A DNA stretch of 5,474 nucleotides from CALAZP01 sp964410725. Its GTDB lineage: Bacteria; Bacteroidota; Bacteroidia; Chitinophagales; Saprospiraceae. Location: NCBI GenBank assembly GCA_964410725.1, contig CAYPID010000076.1, forward strand, positions 1-5,474, written 5' to 3'. The notes beneath the pieces are model-generated. The model was not told the DNA's origin. It searched no databases and saw only the letters and a list, made by a program, of their open reading frames with translations. Every line of letters starts with the position of its first letter. The first letter of the stretch is position 1. This document shows positions 1 to 5,474 of the stretch, one piece after another. The translations under genes and the position numbers were made by a program.

Positions 1-351
1 CTTTCAGGCTATGGACAAAGTCGCCGAAATATTACTAATTGGGATGAGGTGGCAACATTTCTTAAAAATAGGGGTATTGATTTTAGTTTTTATGAGCCAG
101 GGGTACATTCCCTAGGATGCCAAATAAAAGTTTTTAAATCCGCAAAAAAAATAATTGGAGTGAGAGGAGCAGAGTGGGCTAACACTATTTGGTGTAATCC
201 TGGATTAAAGATAAGATTCATTGATCCTGCACCTCCTGCATCACTAATAAAGGCCTTGTTTAATGATTTAAAAATAGAACATCAAACATTAGTAGTGGAG
301 CACGAATTTTCTGAAGAGCGGCCCGAAGAGGCTTATTCGTTTTTTTCATAA
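1..351 (+). CDS. GT61-like (DUF563) glycosyltransferase, C-terminal part only
   Basis: The reading frame is open from the first base to a TAA stop at 349-351, so this is the 3' end of a longer gene; 116 residues are visible. A GTG at 49 is in frame but is not a likely start, because the homology-like signal begins before it (YGQSRRN at the left edge). The order of elements resembles the C-terminus of GT61/DUF563 enzymes: an SRR segment, a stretch where an acidic loop normally precedes the core (FSFYEPGVHSLG), then VFKSAKKIIGVRGAEWAN and a CNPG-type turn followed by a hydrophobic strand (IRFID). Family members transfer a sugar from a nucleotide donor to a glycan, which fits the neighbouring export genes. 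The usual HGAG core reads RGAE here, so activity is uncertain. GC is about 37% by hand count and ATA is half of the Ile codons, lower-GC in character than the genes to the right. The family call comes from motif memory, not a search. Confidence 0.72.
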   Translation, partial: LSGYGQSRRNITNWDEVATFLKNRGIDFSFYEPGVHSLGCQIKVFKSAKKIIGVRGAEWANTIWCNPGLKIRFIDPAPPASLIKALFNDLKIEHQTLVVEHEFSEERPEEAYSFFS

Positions 352-440
352 AATTATCAAGAACGGCCTCACCCCATTCTCAGCCCGCCTCCAAAAATGG
401 TTTTTCCCTTCATCAATCGGAATAATCGCATGTTGGGTTG

Positions 441-474
441 ATTGGCATTTTGGATGAGATAAAGATTATATTTG
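441..474 (+). promoter_or_regulatory. Candidate Bacteroidota-type promoter for the export operon
   Basis: TATATTTG at 467-474 matches the Bacteroidota -7 consensus TAnnTTTG exactly. A weak -33 candidate, ATTGG, starts at 441 and leaves a gap of about 22 nt, a little longer than the usual 19 or so. Transcription would begin near 480, giving a 5' leader of about 35 nt before the ATG at 516. This is the only gap longer than 10 nt between plus-strand genes here, which is where an operon promoter would be expected. The -33 element is poor, so this rests mainly on the -7 box and position. Confidence 0.4.
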
Positions 475-515
475 CGGGGTGAAAAATTCAGTAAATATTA
501 ATTGAATCCAACTGC

Positions 516-1298
516 ATGGATTGGCTAGTCAAATATTGGCCGGAAAACAATCGGTTAGAGCGGATATGGAAACTCGCTCAAGTTGATTTTAAGAAGCGGT
601 ACTACAATGACCGATTGGGATTGTTATGGGCATTGATCAATCCTATTTTCAAGGTCATTGTTTATTTTTTAGTATTCTCCTTATTTTTCAAGGTTCAGCA
701 AGAAAACTACGGGATGTACCTCTTCTCGGGAATAGTGGTTTGGTCTTTTTTCTCTGAGGCTACTGGTCAAGGAATGCGGTTACTCAAACAAAAATTATAC
801 CTACTAGAAAGTATTCCTTTTAATTGGATGGACATTTACTTTTCTTATTTATTGAGTATGGTGTTCGGGTTGATGTTCAACACCTCTGCTTTGATGATAG
901 TGGGTGCAATAAGTGGAGTCTATCCCACCGTTCAATTTGTTCTATTTCCTCTGGCATTGATTCTACTGTATTTCTTCAGTATGAGTGTGCTGCTCATTTT
1001 GTCTGTCTTGTTTCCCATCATGGAAGACCTAGATCACTTGTGGGATATGGTCATTTTGGTAGGTTTCTGGGGTTCGGGAGTGATTGTAGATTCGAATGTT
1101 ATTGTGGAGGCTCTTCCCTGGATCATCTATTTCAATCCTATCATTGGCATTATTGATTTATTTAGGAATGCGGTAATGGGAAGTGTGTTCATTGGTTGGG
1201 ATTGGGTAGGATTATTGGTGATTCAGGCTTCCATATTGTTGGGTATTGGAATTTGGATATTCAAAAAATACGTTCGATTGTCTATTGAAAAAATATAA
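516..1298 (+). CDS. wzm: Polysaccharide ABC exporter, permease subunit (Wzm/KpsM/TagG type)
   Basis: This 260-residue protein has the length and layout of ABC-2 permeases that export O-antigen, capsule or teichoic acid chains across the inner membrane. An N-terminal cytoplasmic segment ends in the family hallmark RYYNDRLGLLWALINPI (residues 28-44). Hydrophobic segments follow at about 34-58, 66-82, 105-133, 138-168, 177-192 and 228-250, consistent with six membrane spans. The short helix before the last span carries the typical YFNPIIGIIDLFRNAVMG (205-222). The start is the ATG at 516: an in-frame TAA at 492 closes the frame upstream and no other ATG intervenes. No Shine-Dalgarno is visible; the leader is A/T-rich. 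It is first in a four-gene operon and its stop lies 7 nt before the ATPase start, as expected for a stoichiometric pair. The exported glycan cannot be told from this sequence. Confidence 0.92.
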   Translation: MDWLVKYWPENNRLERIWKLAQVDFKKRYYNDRLGLLWALINPIFKVIVYFLVFSLFFKVQQENYGMYLFSGIVVWSFFSEATGQGMRLLKQKLYLLESIPFNWMDIYFSYLLSMVFGLMFNTSALMIVGAISGVYPTVQFVLFPLALILLYFFSMSVLLILSVLFPIMEDLDHLWDMVILVGFWGSGVIVDSNVIVEALPWIIYFNPIIGIIDLFRNAVMGSVFIGWDWVGLLVIQASILLGIGIWIFKKYVRLSIEKI

Positions 1299-1305
1299 TG
1301 GATCC

Positions 1306-2016
1306 ATGGAGGAATCTTTAGCCATTGACATCCGCCACCTATCGAAGACTTTTTATGTCCGAGATAAAAAGCAACGAAGCATTCGAGCTCGAGTCCGCAA
1401 TTTATTCTCCGCTCAAGGGGGCGTGCAGGCCATTCCTGCGTTAAAGGACATCAATCTACAAGTTAAGAAAGGAGAAGTCTTGGGAATTATTGGCCACAAT
1501 GGAAGTGGCAAATCCACTTTACTGCGCCTGATCACACAGTCGATTAATCCCAATCCCGGTTCTTATTTGAAAACTTCAGGAAAGGTTATGCGGTTGGCCT
1601 TGGGTATGGGTTTGGATCAGGATCTTTCAGCTCGGGATAATATTTATTTGAATGGAAGTATATTGGGGTTGACTTTCAGAGCGATTGGCCAACGATTCGA
1701 AGATATCATTGCTTTTGCGGAATTGGAGGACTTCGTAGATACGCCTATTCGGTTTTATTCCAATGGTATGCGCAGTCGTTTGGCTTTTAGTATTGGGCTT
1801 CAGGCGGAGGCTGATATTTTGCTTTTCGATGAATTCTTTGGAGGAGTGGGTGATGAAGCTTTTTTGAAAAAATCTGCTGCAGCTTTTGACCGATTTATTG
1901 ATGGTGGCAAAACCATCGTTATCGTCAGTCATAATAAAAGTGGTATAGAAGAGAAGTGTAATCGAGTCATCGAATTAGCCAATGGTATCATCATCAGAGA
2001 ACGATCGAAATTCTAA
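1306..2016 (+). CDS. wzt: Polysaccharide ABC exporter, ATP-binding subunit (short Wzt/KpsT/TagH type)
   Basis: A 236-residue nucleotide-binding subunit that powers the permease encoded just upstream. Visible motifs are the Walker A GHNGSGKST (63-71), the Wzt-style segment ending DNIYLNG (111-117) where the Q-loop region lies, the signature YSNGM (151-155; YSSGM is more usual), Walker B ILLFDE (171-176) and the switch histidine in SHN (209). The N-terminal insert YVRDKKQRSIRARVRNLF (17-34) before the Walker A strand is typical of polysaccharide exporters. The protein stops soon after the switch region, so it lacks the C-terminal carbohydrate-binding domain of O9a-type Wzt and resembles KpsT-length subunits. 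The D-loop, GGVGD, appears one residue longer than in DEVLAVGD-type relatives. I chose the ATG at 1306 because it places MEESLAIDIRHLSKTF at the normal N-terminus; a TTG at 1246 would add 20 residues inside the permease gene. Confidence 0.93.
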   Translation: MEESLAIDIRHLSKTFYVRDKKQRSIRARVRNLFSAQGGVQAIPALKDINLQVKKGEVLGIIGHNGSGKSTLLRLITQSINPNPGSYLKTSGKVMRLALGMGLDQDLSARDNIYLNGSILGLTFRAIGQRFEDIIAFAELEDFVDTPIRFYSNGMRSRLAFSIGLQAEADILLFDEFFGGVGDEAFLKKSAAAFDRFIDGGKTIVIVSHNKSGIEEKCNRVIELANGIIIRERSKF

Positions 2017-2019
2017 GGT

Positions 2020-2766
2020 ATGGCTATCCTTAACTTTTCCAAGCAATTTATTTTCGTTCATATTCCCAAGACGGGAGGCAGTTCAGTGACTCGAATGCTT
2101 AGTTCTTATACTCAGGTTGGGGATTTAGAAATTGGAGGCACTCCTTTTGGTGAGGGGATTGCCCCTTTTTATGAACAGCGTTTTCAACTGAAAAAGCATT
2201 CCACTGCCCAAGAAATTCAGGGATTATTAGGAATGGAAAAGTACCAATCGATGTGGTCGTTTGCTACGGTTAGGAATCCCTATTATAGGACCCTTTCTTT
2301 ATTTAGGTTCCTCAAACAATGGGGAGGGGGGCCGAATCAAAAAAAAATAGCCACTATTAAAACTTTTGGAGCTTTTATCCACTCCCCTATTCTACCCAAA
2401 TTGTATTTGGCTCAACCCCAATCTCATTGGATTTTCAATTCCGCTAACGAACTTCAGATCAATCAATATATTCAGTTGGAGGCGCTGGAAACTGAAATGG
2501 CAGCGCTTCAAGAAAAACTTGGAATACCTGTTACTGAAACGAAGTTGGTACAAGTCAATACCAGTACCAAGGCCAATAGGGACATAAGAGAAATTTCGGA
2601 TTCGGGGATTCAAGAGCGCATCTATGAAATCTATAAAATAGATTTTCTAAACTTTGGCTATTCTAAGGAATTGTCCCTAGAAAAAGTGCATGCTGCTCTG
2701 ATGAAACAGACTCATTTAATGTTTCGAATCAAACATCTCATCAATAAACCAAAAGAGTGGTTGTAA
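2020..2766 (+). CDS. Family-2 sulfotransferase (carbohydrate sulfotransferase-like)
   Basis: This 248-residue protein is likely a cytoplasmic PAPS-dependent sulfotransferase of the Sulfotransfer_2 type. It has the 5'-phosphosulfate loop FVHIPKTGGSS (12-22) close to the N-terminus and the 3'-phosphate motif ATVRNPYYRTLSLFRF (82-97), with RNPYYR the core. The second half follows the bacterial pattern: a QxxWI-like segment (QSHWIF, 134-139), a YIQLEALETEM helix (150-160), an LGIP turn, VNTSTKANRD (179-188) where an N-x-S region is usual, and the closing IYKIDFLNFGYS (204-215). Length is normal. The ATG at 2020 follows the wzt stop by 3 nt. An AAGG lies only one base before the ATG, too close to be a good ribosome site, so translation is probably coupled to wzt. 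The context suggests that the acceptor is the exported glycan or its lipid-linked precursor; the acceptor and sulfated position cannot be read from the sequence. Confidence 0.87.
   Translation: MAILNFSKQFIFVHIPKTGGSSVTRMLSSYTQVGDLEIGGTPFGEGIAPFYEQRFQLKKHSTAQEIQGLLGMEKYQSMWSFATVRNPYYRTLSLFRFLKQWGGGPNQKKIATIKTFGAFIHSPILPKLYLAQPQSHWIFNSANELQINQYIQLEALETEMAALQEKLGIPVTETKLVQVNTSTKANRDIREISDSGIQERIYEIYKIDFLNFGYSKELSLEKVHAALMKQTHLMFRIKHLINKPKEWL
2326..2347 (+). repeat. Paired homopolymer tracts (G6 and A9) inside the sulfotransferase gene
   Basis: Six G at 2326-2331 and nine A at 2339-2347 lie 7 nt apart within codons 103-110 of the sulfotransferase, a region between the 3'-phosphate motif and the C-terminal half. 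A one-base slip in either tract would shift the frame and remove the C-terminal half. The tracts are plainly there; a switching role is conjecture. Confidence 0.5.
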
Positions 2767-3683
2767 TATTTATCATCAATTGGAACGGCATTTCAGATAC
2801 GCTGGAATGTTTAAACAGTTTGGAAAAGAGTACTTTTCGGGAGTACCAGGTCCACCTATTGGACAATGGTTCCACTGATGACAGTTGGTCTATCCTCCAG
2901 TCTAAATATGCCCATCATCCCAAGATTCATTGCACTCGGAGTGAAGAAAATCTAGGTTTTACGAAGGGCAACAATTTGCTTTTTGAACAACTACAAACCG
3001 CGGCTACTCCTCCAACATATTTGGTGTTGTTGAATAATGACACGGTGGTAGCGTCAGATTGGTTATCGCAACTGGTTTCTTTTGCGGAGCGCACCCAAGC
3101 GGATTTGGTGAGTAGTAAGATGATTCAGTATTACGACCGGCAGTTGATGGATAATGCCGGGCATTATCTTTTGCCGACAGGCGAGGTTCTTCCTATCGGT
3201 TATGGAAAATCGATTGATCGATATGGGCGATCTTTTAAAAATCGCGGGCCATGTGCTGGTGCTGGTTTATATCAATGGGATATGTTGCAAAAAATCGGGT
3301 TGTTTGACGACTATTTTTCAACGGGATATGAGGATGCGGAATTGGGGCTTCGGGCTACTGAACTCGGGTATCGAGCGTTGTATTGTCCGGATGCGGTGGT
3401 CTTTCACAAGGGGGGGCAATCGCTAAAGAAGGTGGACCAAAGTATTTGGCGGGCACAGACCCAGAAGAACATTTTATACACTTATGTAAAGGTTATGCCT
3501 TGGTGGTATATGTTTTTAACTGTTGAGGTAATTCAACAAAAGTATATCGTCACTGCGTTACTTTCGATTTTTGATTCTAAATATCGTATTTATCGGGAGG
3601 GGTGGAAGCTTTTTAAGCGAGATTGGTCAAAAGCTTGGCAAGCTCGTCGGGCCTTTAGGACTTTACGCCGTGCTTTGCGATAA
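2757..3683 (+). CDS. GT2 family glycosyltransferase (WbbL/rhamnosyltransferase-like)
   Basis: A 308-residue inverting GT-A glycosyltransferase. The first strand is VVIFIINWNG (2-11), followed by the nucleotide-binding LLDNGSTDDS (34-43), NLGFTKGNN (65-73), the metal-binding equivalent LLNNDT (91-96), the acceptor-side GPCAGAGLY (164-172) and GLFDDYF, then YEDAELGLR (191-199) with the likely catalytic acidic pair, and VVFHKGGQS (214-222). This set is typical of the WbbL-like branch, which adds rhamnose or related sugars to O-antigen and similar chains; donor specificity is inference only. A hydrophobic stretch at about 248-271 and a basic tail (RRAFRTLRRALR) suggest peripheral attachment to the membrane. 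The GTG at 2757 is the only plausible start: a TAA at 2745 closes the frame upstream. It overlaps the sulfotransferase end by 10 nt, so translational coupling is likely. The last 29 bp overlap the opposing gene. Confidence 0.9.
   Translation: MVVIFIINWNGISDTLECLNSLEKSTFREYQVHLLDNGSTDDSWSILQSKYAHHPKIHCTRSEENLGFTKGNNLLFEQLQTAATPPTYLVLLNNDTVVASDWLSQLVSFAERTQADLVSSKMIQYYDRQLMDNAGHYLLPTGEVLPIGYGKSIDRYGRSFKNRGPCAGAGLYQWDMLQKIGLFDDYFSTGYEDAELGLRATELGYRALYCPDAVVFHKGGQSLKKVDQSIWRAQTQKNILYTYVKVMPWWYMFLTVEVIQQKYIVTALLSIFDSKYRIYREGWKLFKRDWSKAWQARRAFRTLRRALR
3410..3416 (+). repeat. G7 tract inside the GT2 gene
   Basis: Seven consecutive G span the codons for Lys218-Gly219-Gly220 in the conserved VVFHKGGQS motif. 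Gly could be encoded by other codons, so the uninterrupted run is not forced by the protein. It is a possible slippage site, but the run is shorter than most proven phase-variable G tracts. Confidence 0.45.
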
Positions 3684-5474
3684 ATTTTTCCCGATTGATG
3701 GCTTGGTATTGCTTCATCCCTGAGGATTCATCTTGGCCGGAGGTCGCTCCTTCGTGGTGATAGACGATGGCGTGGGCGGTAACTACTGTTAGCAGTCCTT
3801 TATTTCGAGCCGTGTAGCAATAATCGGCATCTTCGAAATAGCAGGGGTGAAACTGTTCATCTAGTAGGCCCACTCGATTAATAGTACTCCTTTTGATGTA
3901 CATGGCGCAACCACTTACATAACCGGTAATTCGCACTCCTTGATATTCCTCAGCGGATGCATTTTCTTGTTTGCCGCGGTTAAATCCTATCCCAGTGGCC
4001 AGTTTGATTTCTCCTCCAAATTCTTGCAGGGTTCCATCGGGAAATAATAATTTGGCGCCTGCAATTCCGATGTTGTTGGCGGAATAAGCGGCCGCATGCA
4101 GGGCCAGCAGCCAACCTGGAGTTACGGTGGTATCGTTATTGAGTAGGACGATATCATGAGGGTTGGACGTTCGCATCATTATATTATTGGGTTTGACGAA
4201 CACCTCATTGCTGTTGGCAAATACAGTCCTTATTCTGGAATCAGTATGCTCCAATTCCTTTAAATATTCCACTGTTCCATCTGTGCAGGCATTGGAATAG
4301 ACAAAGATTTGAAATCGGGGATAATGAGTGTTGGTCAATACACTTTCGATACAAGCTTGGAGCAGGTCTTTTCTGTTGTGGGTAACGATGCAGATGGTTA
4401 CAGGAGGAAAAAAACTTTCCAGCATGGCCTTTTGCACTACTTCTGGCGCTACTATTTGGGCGAGTTTGACGCGAGCGGCCTGGACCATTGCGGGGATGTC
4501 GTATTGGTTATTGAAGAAGGCAATGGCTGCTTTTGCCATATTTGGATTAGGGGTAATCAGTCCTTCTTGTTGGTGGATGAGGTGGATACCTTCGTTGCCG
4601 ATTTCATTGGTAAGGACTGGAACTCCATATTGAATGGCTTCACAAATTTTTCCTTTGATACCAGAACCGGAAAACAGTGGGACTATAGTCAATGCGATTT
4701 CGTTGTATAGGGCTTCTAATTCTTGGTCGGTGAGGAAACCGGTTACTTTTATATTGGGATTTTGGTCCAGAGCTATGATGTTAGCAGGCGGGTGGGAACC
4801 TGCGATAATGAGTTGGGCATCGGGATGTGCAGACAGAATCTTTGGAAAGATATTTTGAGCCAGATATTCTGCTGCTTTAATATTGGGATAATGATTAAAG
4901 CCTCCCAGAAAAAGGATTTTTTTGTCCTTCGGAAAATTTTGCCGTAAGGCGTTCATCGGATGGACATTAGAGACCACTTGAATGTCCAGTTGGGGCAATT
5001 CTTGGGTTAGGGTGATTCGGTCTTGTTCTGTGACTACCCAAACTTGATTGGCTTCACTATAAGCCTTCAGTTCTCGTTGCCGGGTATCGGCCACGTCTTG
5101 GGGGGTAAGGCCGCGGAGGTGGCCCAGGGATCTTTGCTCGCGAATCCAATGCAGGTCCACGCTATCAATAATGGTGGTACTGTGAGGATAGAGCGTTCGA
5201 AAGATCTTCAGGTCTTCATAGGTGGTAAACCAGGAAAATATAAGATATTGAAAATAAGGCTGTTGCGCTTGGAGTTGGTCGGGACTCATCTCTGGAATTA
5301 ACACTACAGATGAAGGTAGGGCAGTTTTTCTTTCCCCTTCGGTAAAAATATAGAGGTCTATATATGGTGCTAATAATTCAAAAATATAGTGCAATCGTCT
5401 TTCGCCACTGCTTTTATCCTTTTGGGGGACATTGGGTAGTATCCAGAGGACCGCAGGCAGGGCTCCATTGAAAG
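3655..5474 (-). CDS. Two-domain glycosyltransferase, GT4-like plus GT2, N-terminus beyond the window
   Basis: The minus-strand frame is open from the right edge to a TAA at 3655-3657 and shows 605 residues. It should not be started at the internal TTG at 5394, because residues before that codon (LWILPNVPQ, then DKSSGERRL) match the normal beginning of this GT4-like domain. Domain 1, visible residues 1 to about 350, is GT-B fold: FLGGFNHYPN (188-197), LIIAGSHPP (221-229), VTGFLTDQEL (243-252) and SGSGIKGKICEA (268-279), with Glu278 at the second position of the E-x7-E motif and Ser at the first, as in many PF13692-like proteins. Domain 2, from about 357, is GT-A/GT2: VTICIVTHNR (358-367), LLNNDT (443-448), GYVSGCAMY, YFEDADYCY (545-553) and HHEGATSG (572-579). 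Its DNGSTDGT equivalent reads SNACTDGT. The protein probably adds two sugars or makes a repeat linkage; that is inference. No signal peptide or membrane span is visible. Confidence 0.88.
   Translation of the reverse strand, partial: FNGALPAVLWILPNVPQKDKSSGERRLHYIFELLAPYIDLYIFTEGERKTALPSSVVLIPEMSPDQLQAQQPYFQYLIFSWFTTYEDLKIFRTLYPHSTTIIDSVDLHWIREQRSLGHLRGLTPQDVADTRQRELKAYSEANQVWVVTEQDRITLTQELPQLDIQVVSNVHPMNALRQNFPKDKKILFLGGFNHYPNIKAAEYLAQNIFPKILSAHPDAQLIIAGSHPPANIIALDQNPNIKVTGFLTDQELEALYNEIALTIVPLFSGSGIKGKICEAIQYGVPVLTNEIGNEGIHLIHQQEGLITPNPNMAKAAIAFFNNQYDIPAMVQAARVKLAQIVAPEVVQKAMLESFFPPVTICIVTHNRKDLLQACIESVLTNTHYPRFQIFVYSNACTDGTVEYLKELEHTDSRIRTVFANSNEVFVKPNNIMMRTSNPHDIVLLNNDTTVTPGWLLALHAAAYSANNIGIAGAKLLFPDGTLQEFGGEIKLATGIGFNRGKQENASAEEYQGVRITGYVSGCAMYIKRSTINRVGLLDEQFHPCYFEDADYCYTARNKGLLTVVTAHAIVYHHEGATSGQDESSGMKQYQAINREKFIAKHGVKS

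Noticed and set aside
391..405. CCAAAAATGG followed by five T, resembling a terminator after the GT61-like gene
   Set aside because: The stem is only three base pairs, or five A-T pairs with a three-base loop, which is too weak.
1298..1300. TAATG stop-start overlap at the end of the permease gene
   Set aside because: This ATG is out of frame with the ATPase, so it is not its start despite the attractive overlap.
1246..1305. Upstream TTG start that would extend the ATPase by 20 residues
   Set aside because: The extension lies inside the permease coding sequence and does not resemble the family N-terminus; the ATG at 1306 gives the normal beginning.
1627..1932. Minus-strand open frame of about 100 codons opposite the ATPase gene
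   Set aside because: It covers the signature and Walker B region of a clear ABC ATPase and shows no protein-like motif.
3647..3694. TCGGG and CCCGA flanking the convergent overlap, as a possible bidirectional terminator
   Set aside because: Five pairs with a loop of 38 nt and no convincing T tract on either side is not a credible terminator.
4309..4947. Several plus-strand open frames opposite the fusion glycosyltransferase
   Set aside because: They lie antisense to a strongly motif-supported gene and show no recognisable domain; they are shadows.
1..5474. The first six bases CTTTCA recur as the first six bases of the reverse complement at the right edge
   Set aside because: A six-base match is expected by chance, and the following bases differ, so it is not evidence of flanking repeats.

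Overview
The window is part of a surface-polysaccharide biosynthesis and export locus, probably from a member of the Bacteroidota. That assignment is an inference. The start codons lack convincing Shine-Dalgarno sequences and sit in A/T-rich leaders, the only promoter-like signal fits the Bacteroidota -7 box TAnnTTTG, and base composition is moderate (about 37% GC in the first gene by hand count, nearer 47-50% in sampled parts of the glycosyltransferase genes). No RNA gene, CRISPR array, insertion sequence or integrase was seen.

Layout, left to right. Bases 1-351 hold the 3' end of a GT61-like (DUF563) glycosyltransferase that enters from the left edge. A 164-bp gap follows, with a candidate promoter near 441-474. 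Bases 516-3683 form a very tight plus-strand operon of four genes: an ABC-2 permease (Wzm type), its ATPase (short Wzt type), a family-2 sulfotransferase, and a GT2 glycosyltransferase. The junctions are a 7-nt gap, a 3-nt gap and a 10-nt overlap. From the right edge back to 3655 on the minus strand lies a large two-domain glycosyltransferase, GT4-like then GT2. It runs off the window at its N-terminus and overlaps the end of the plus-strand GT2 gene tail to tail by 29 bp.

How the genes may work together (inference). The glycosyltransferases build a glycan on a lipid carrier in the cytoplasm, the sulfotransferase may decorate it from PAPS, and the Wzm/Wzt pair exports it across the inner membrane. 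The ATPase lacks the C-terminal carbohydrate-binding domain of O9a-type Wzt, so no terminal-cap recognition by this subunit is expected.

I see no clearly new class of system. The points most worth a second look are the sulfotransferase locked inside an exporter operon, a substituted motif in the GT61-like fragment, a D-loop one residue longer than usual in the ATPase, an altered nucleotide-binding motif in the GT2 half of the fusion enzyme, homopolymer tracts in coding sequence, and the 29-bp convergent coding overlap.
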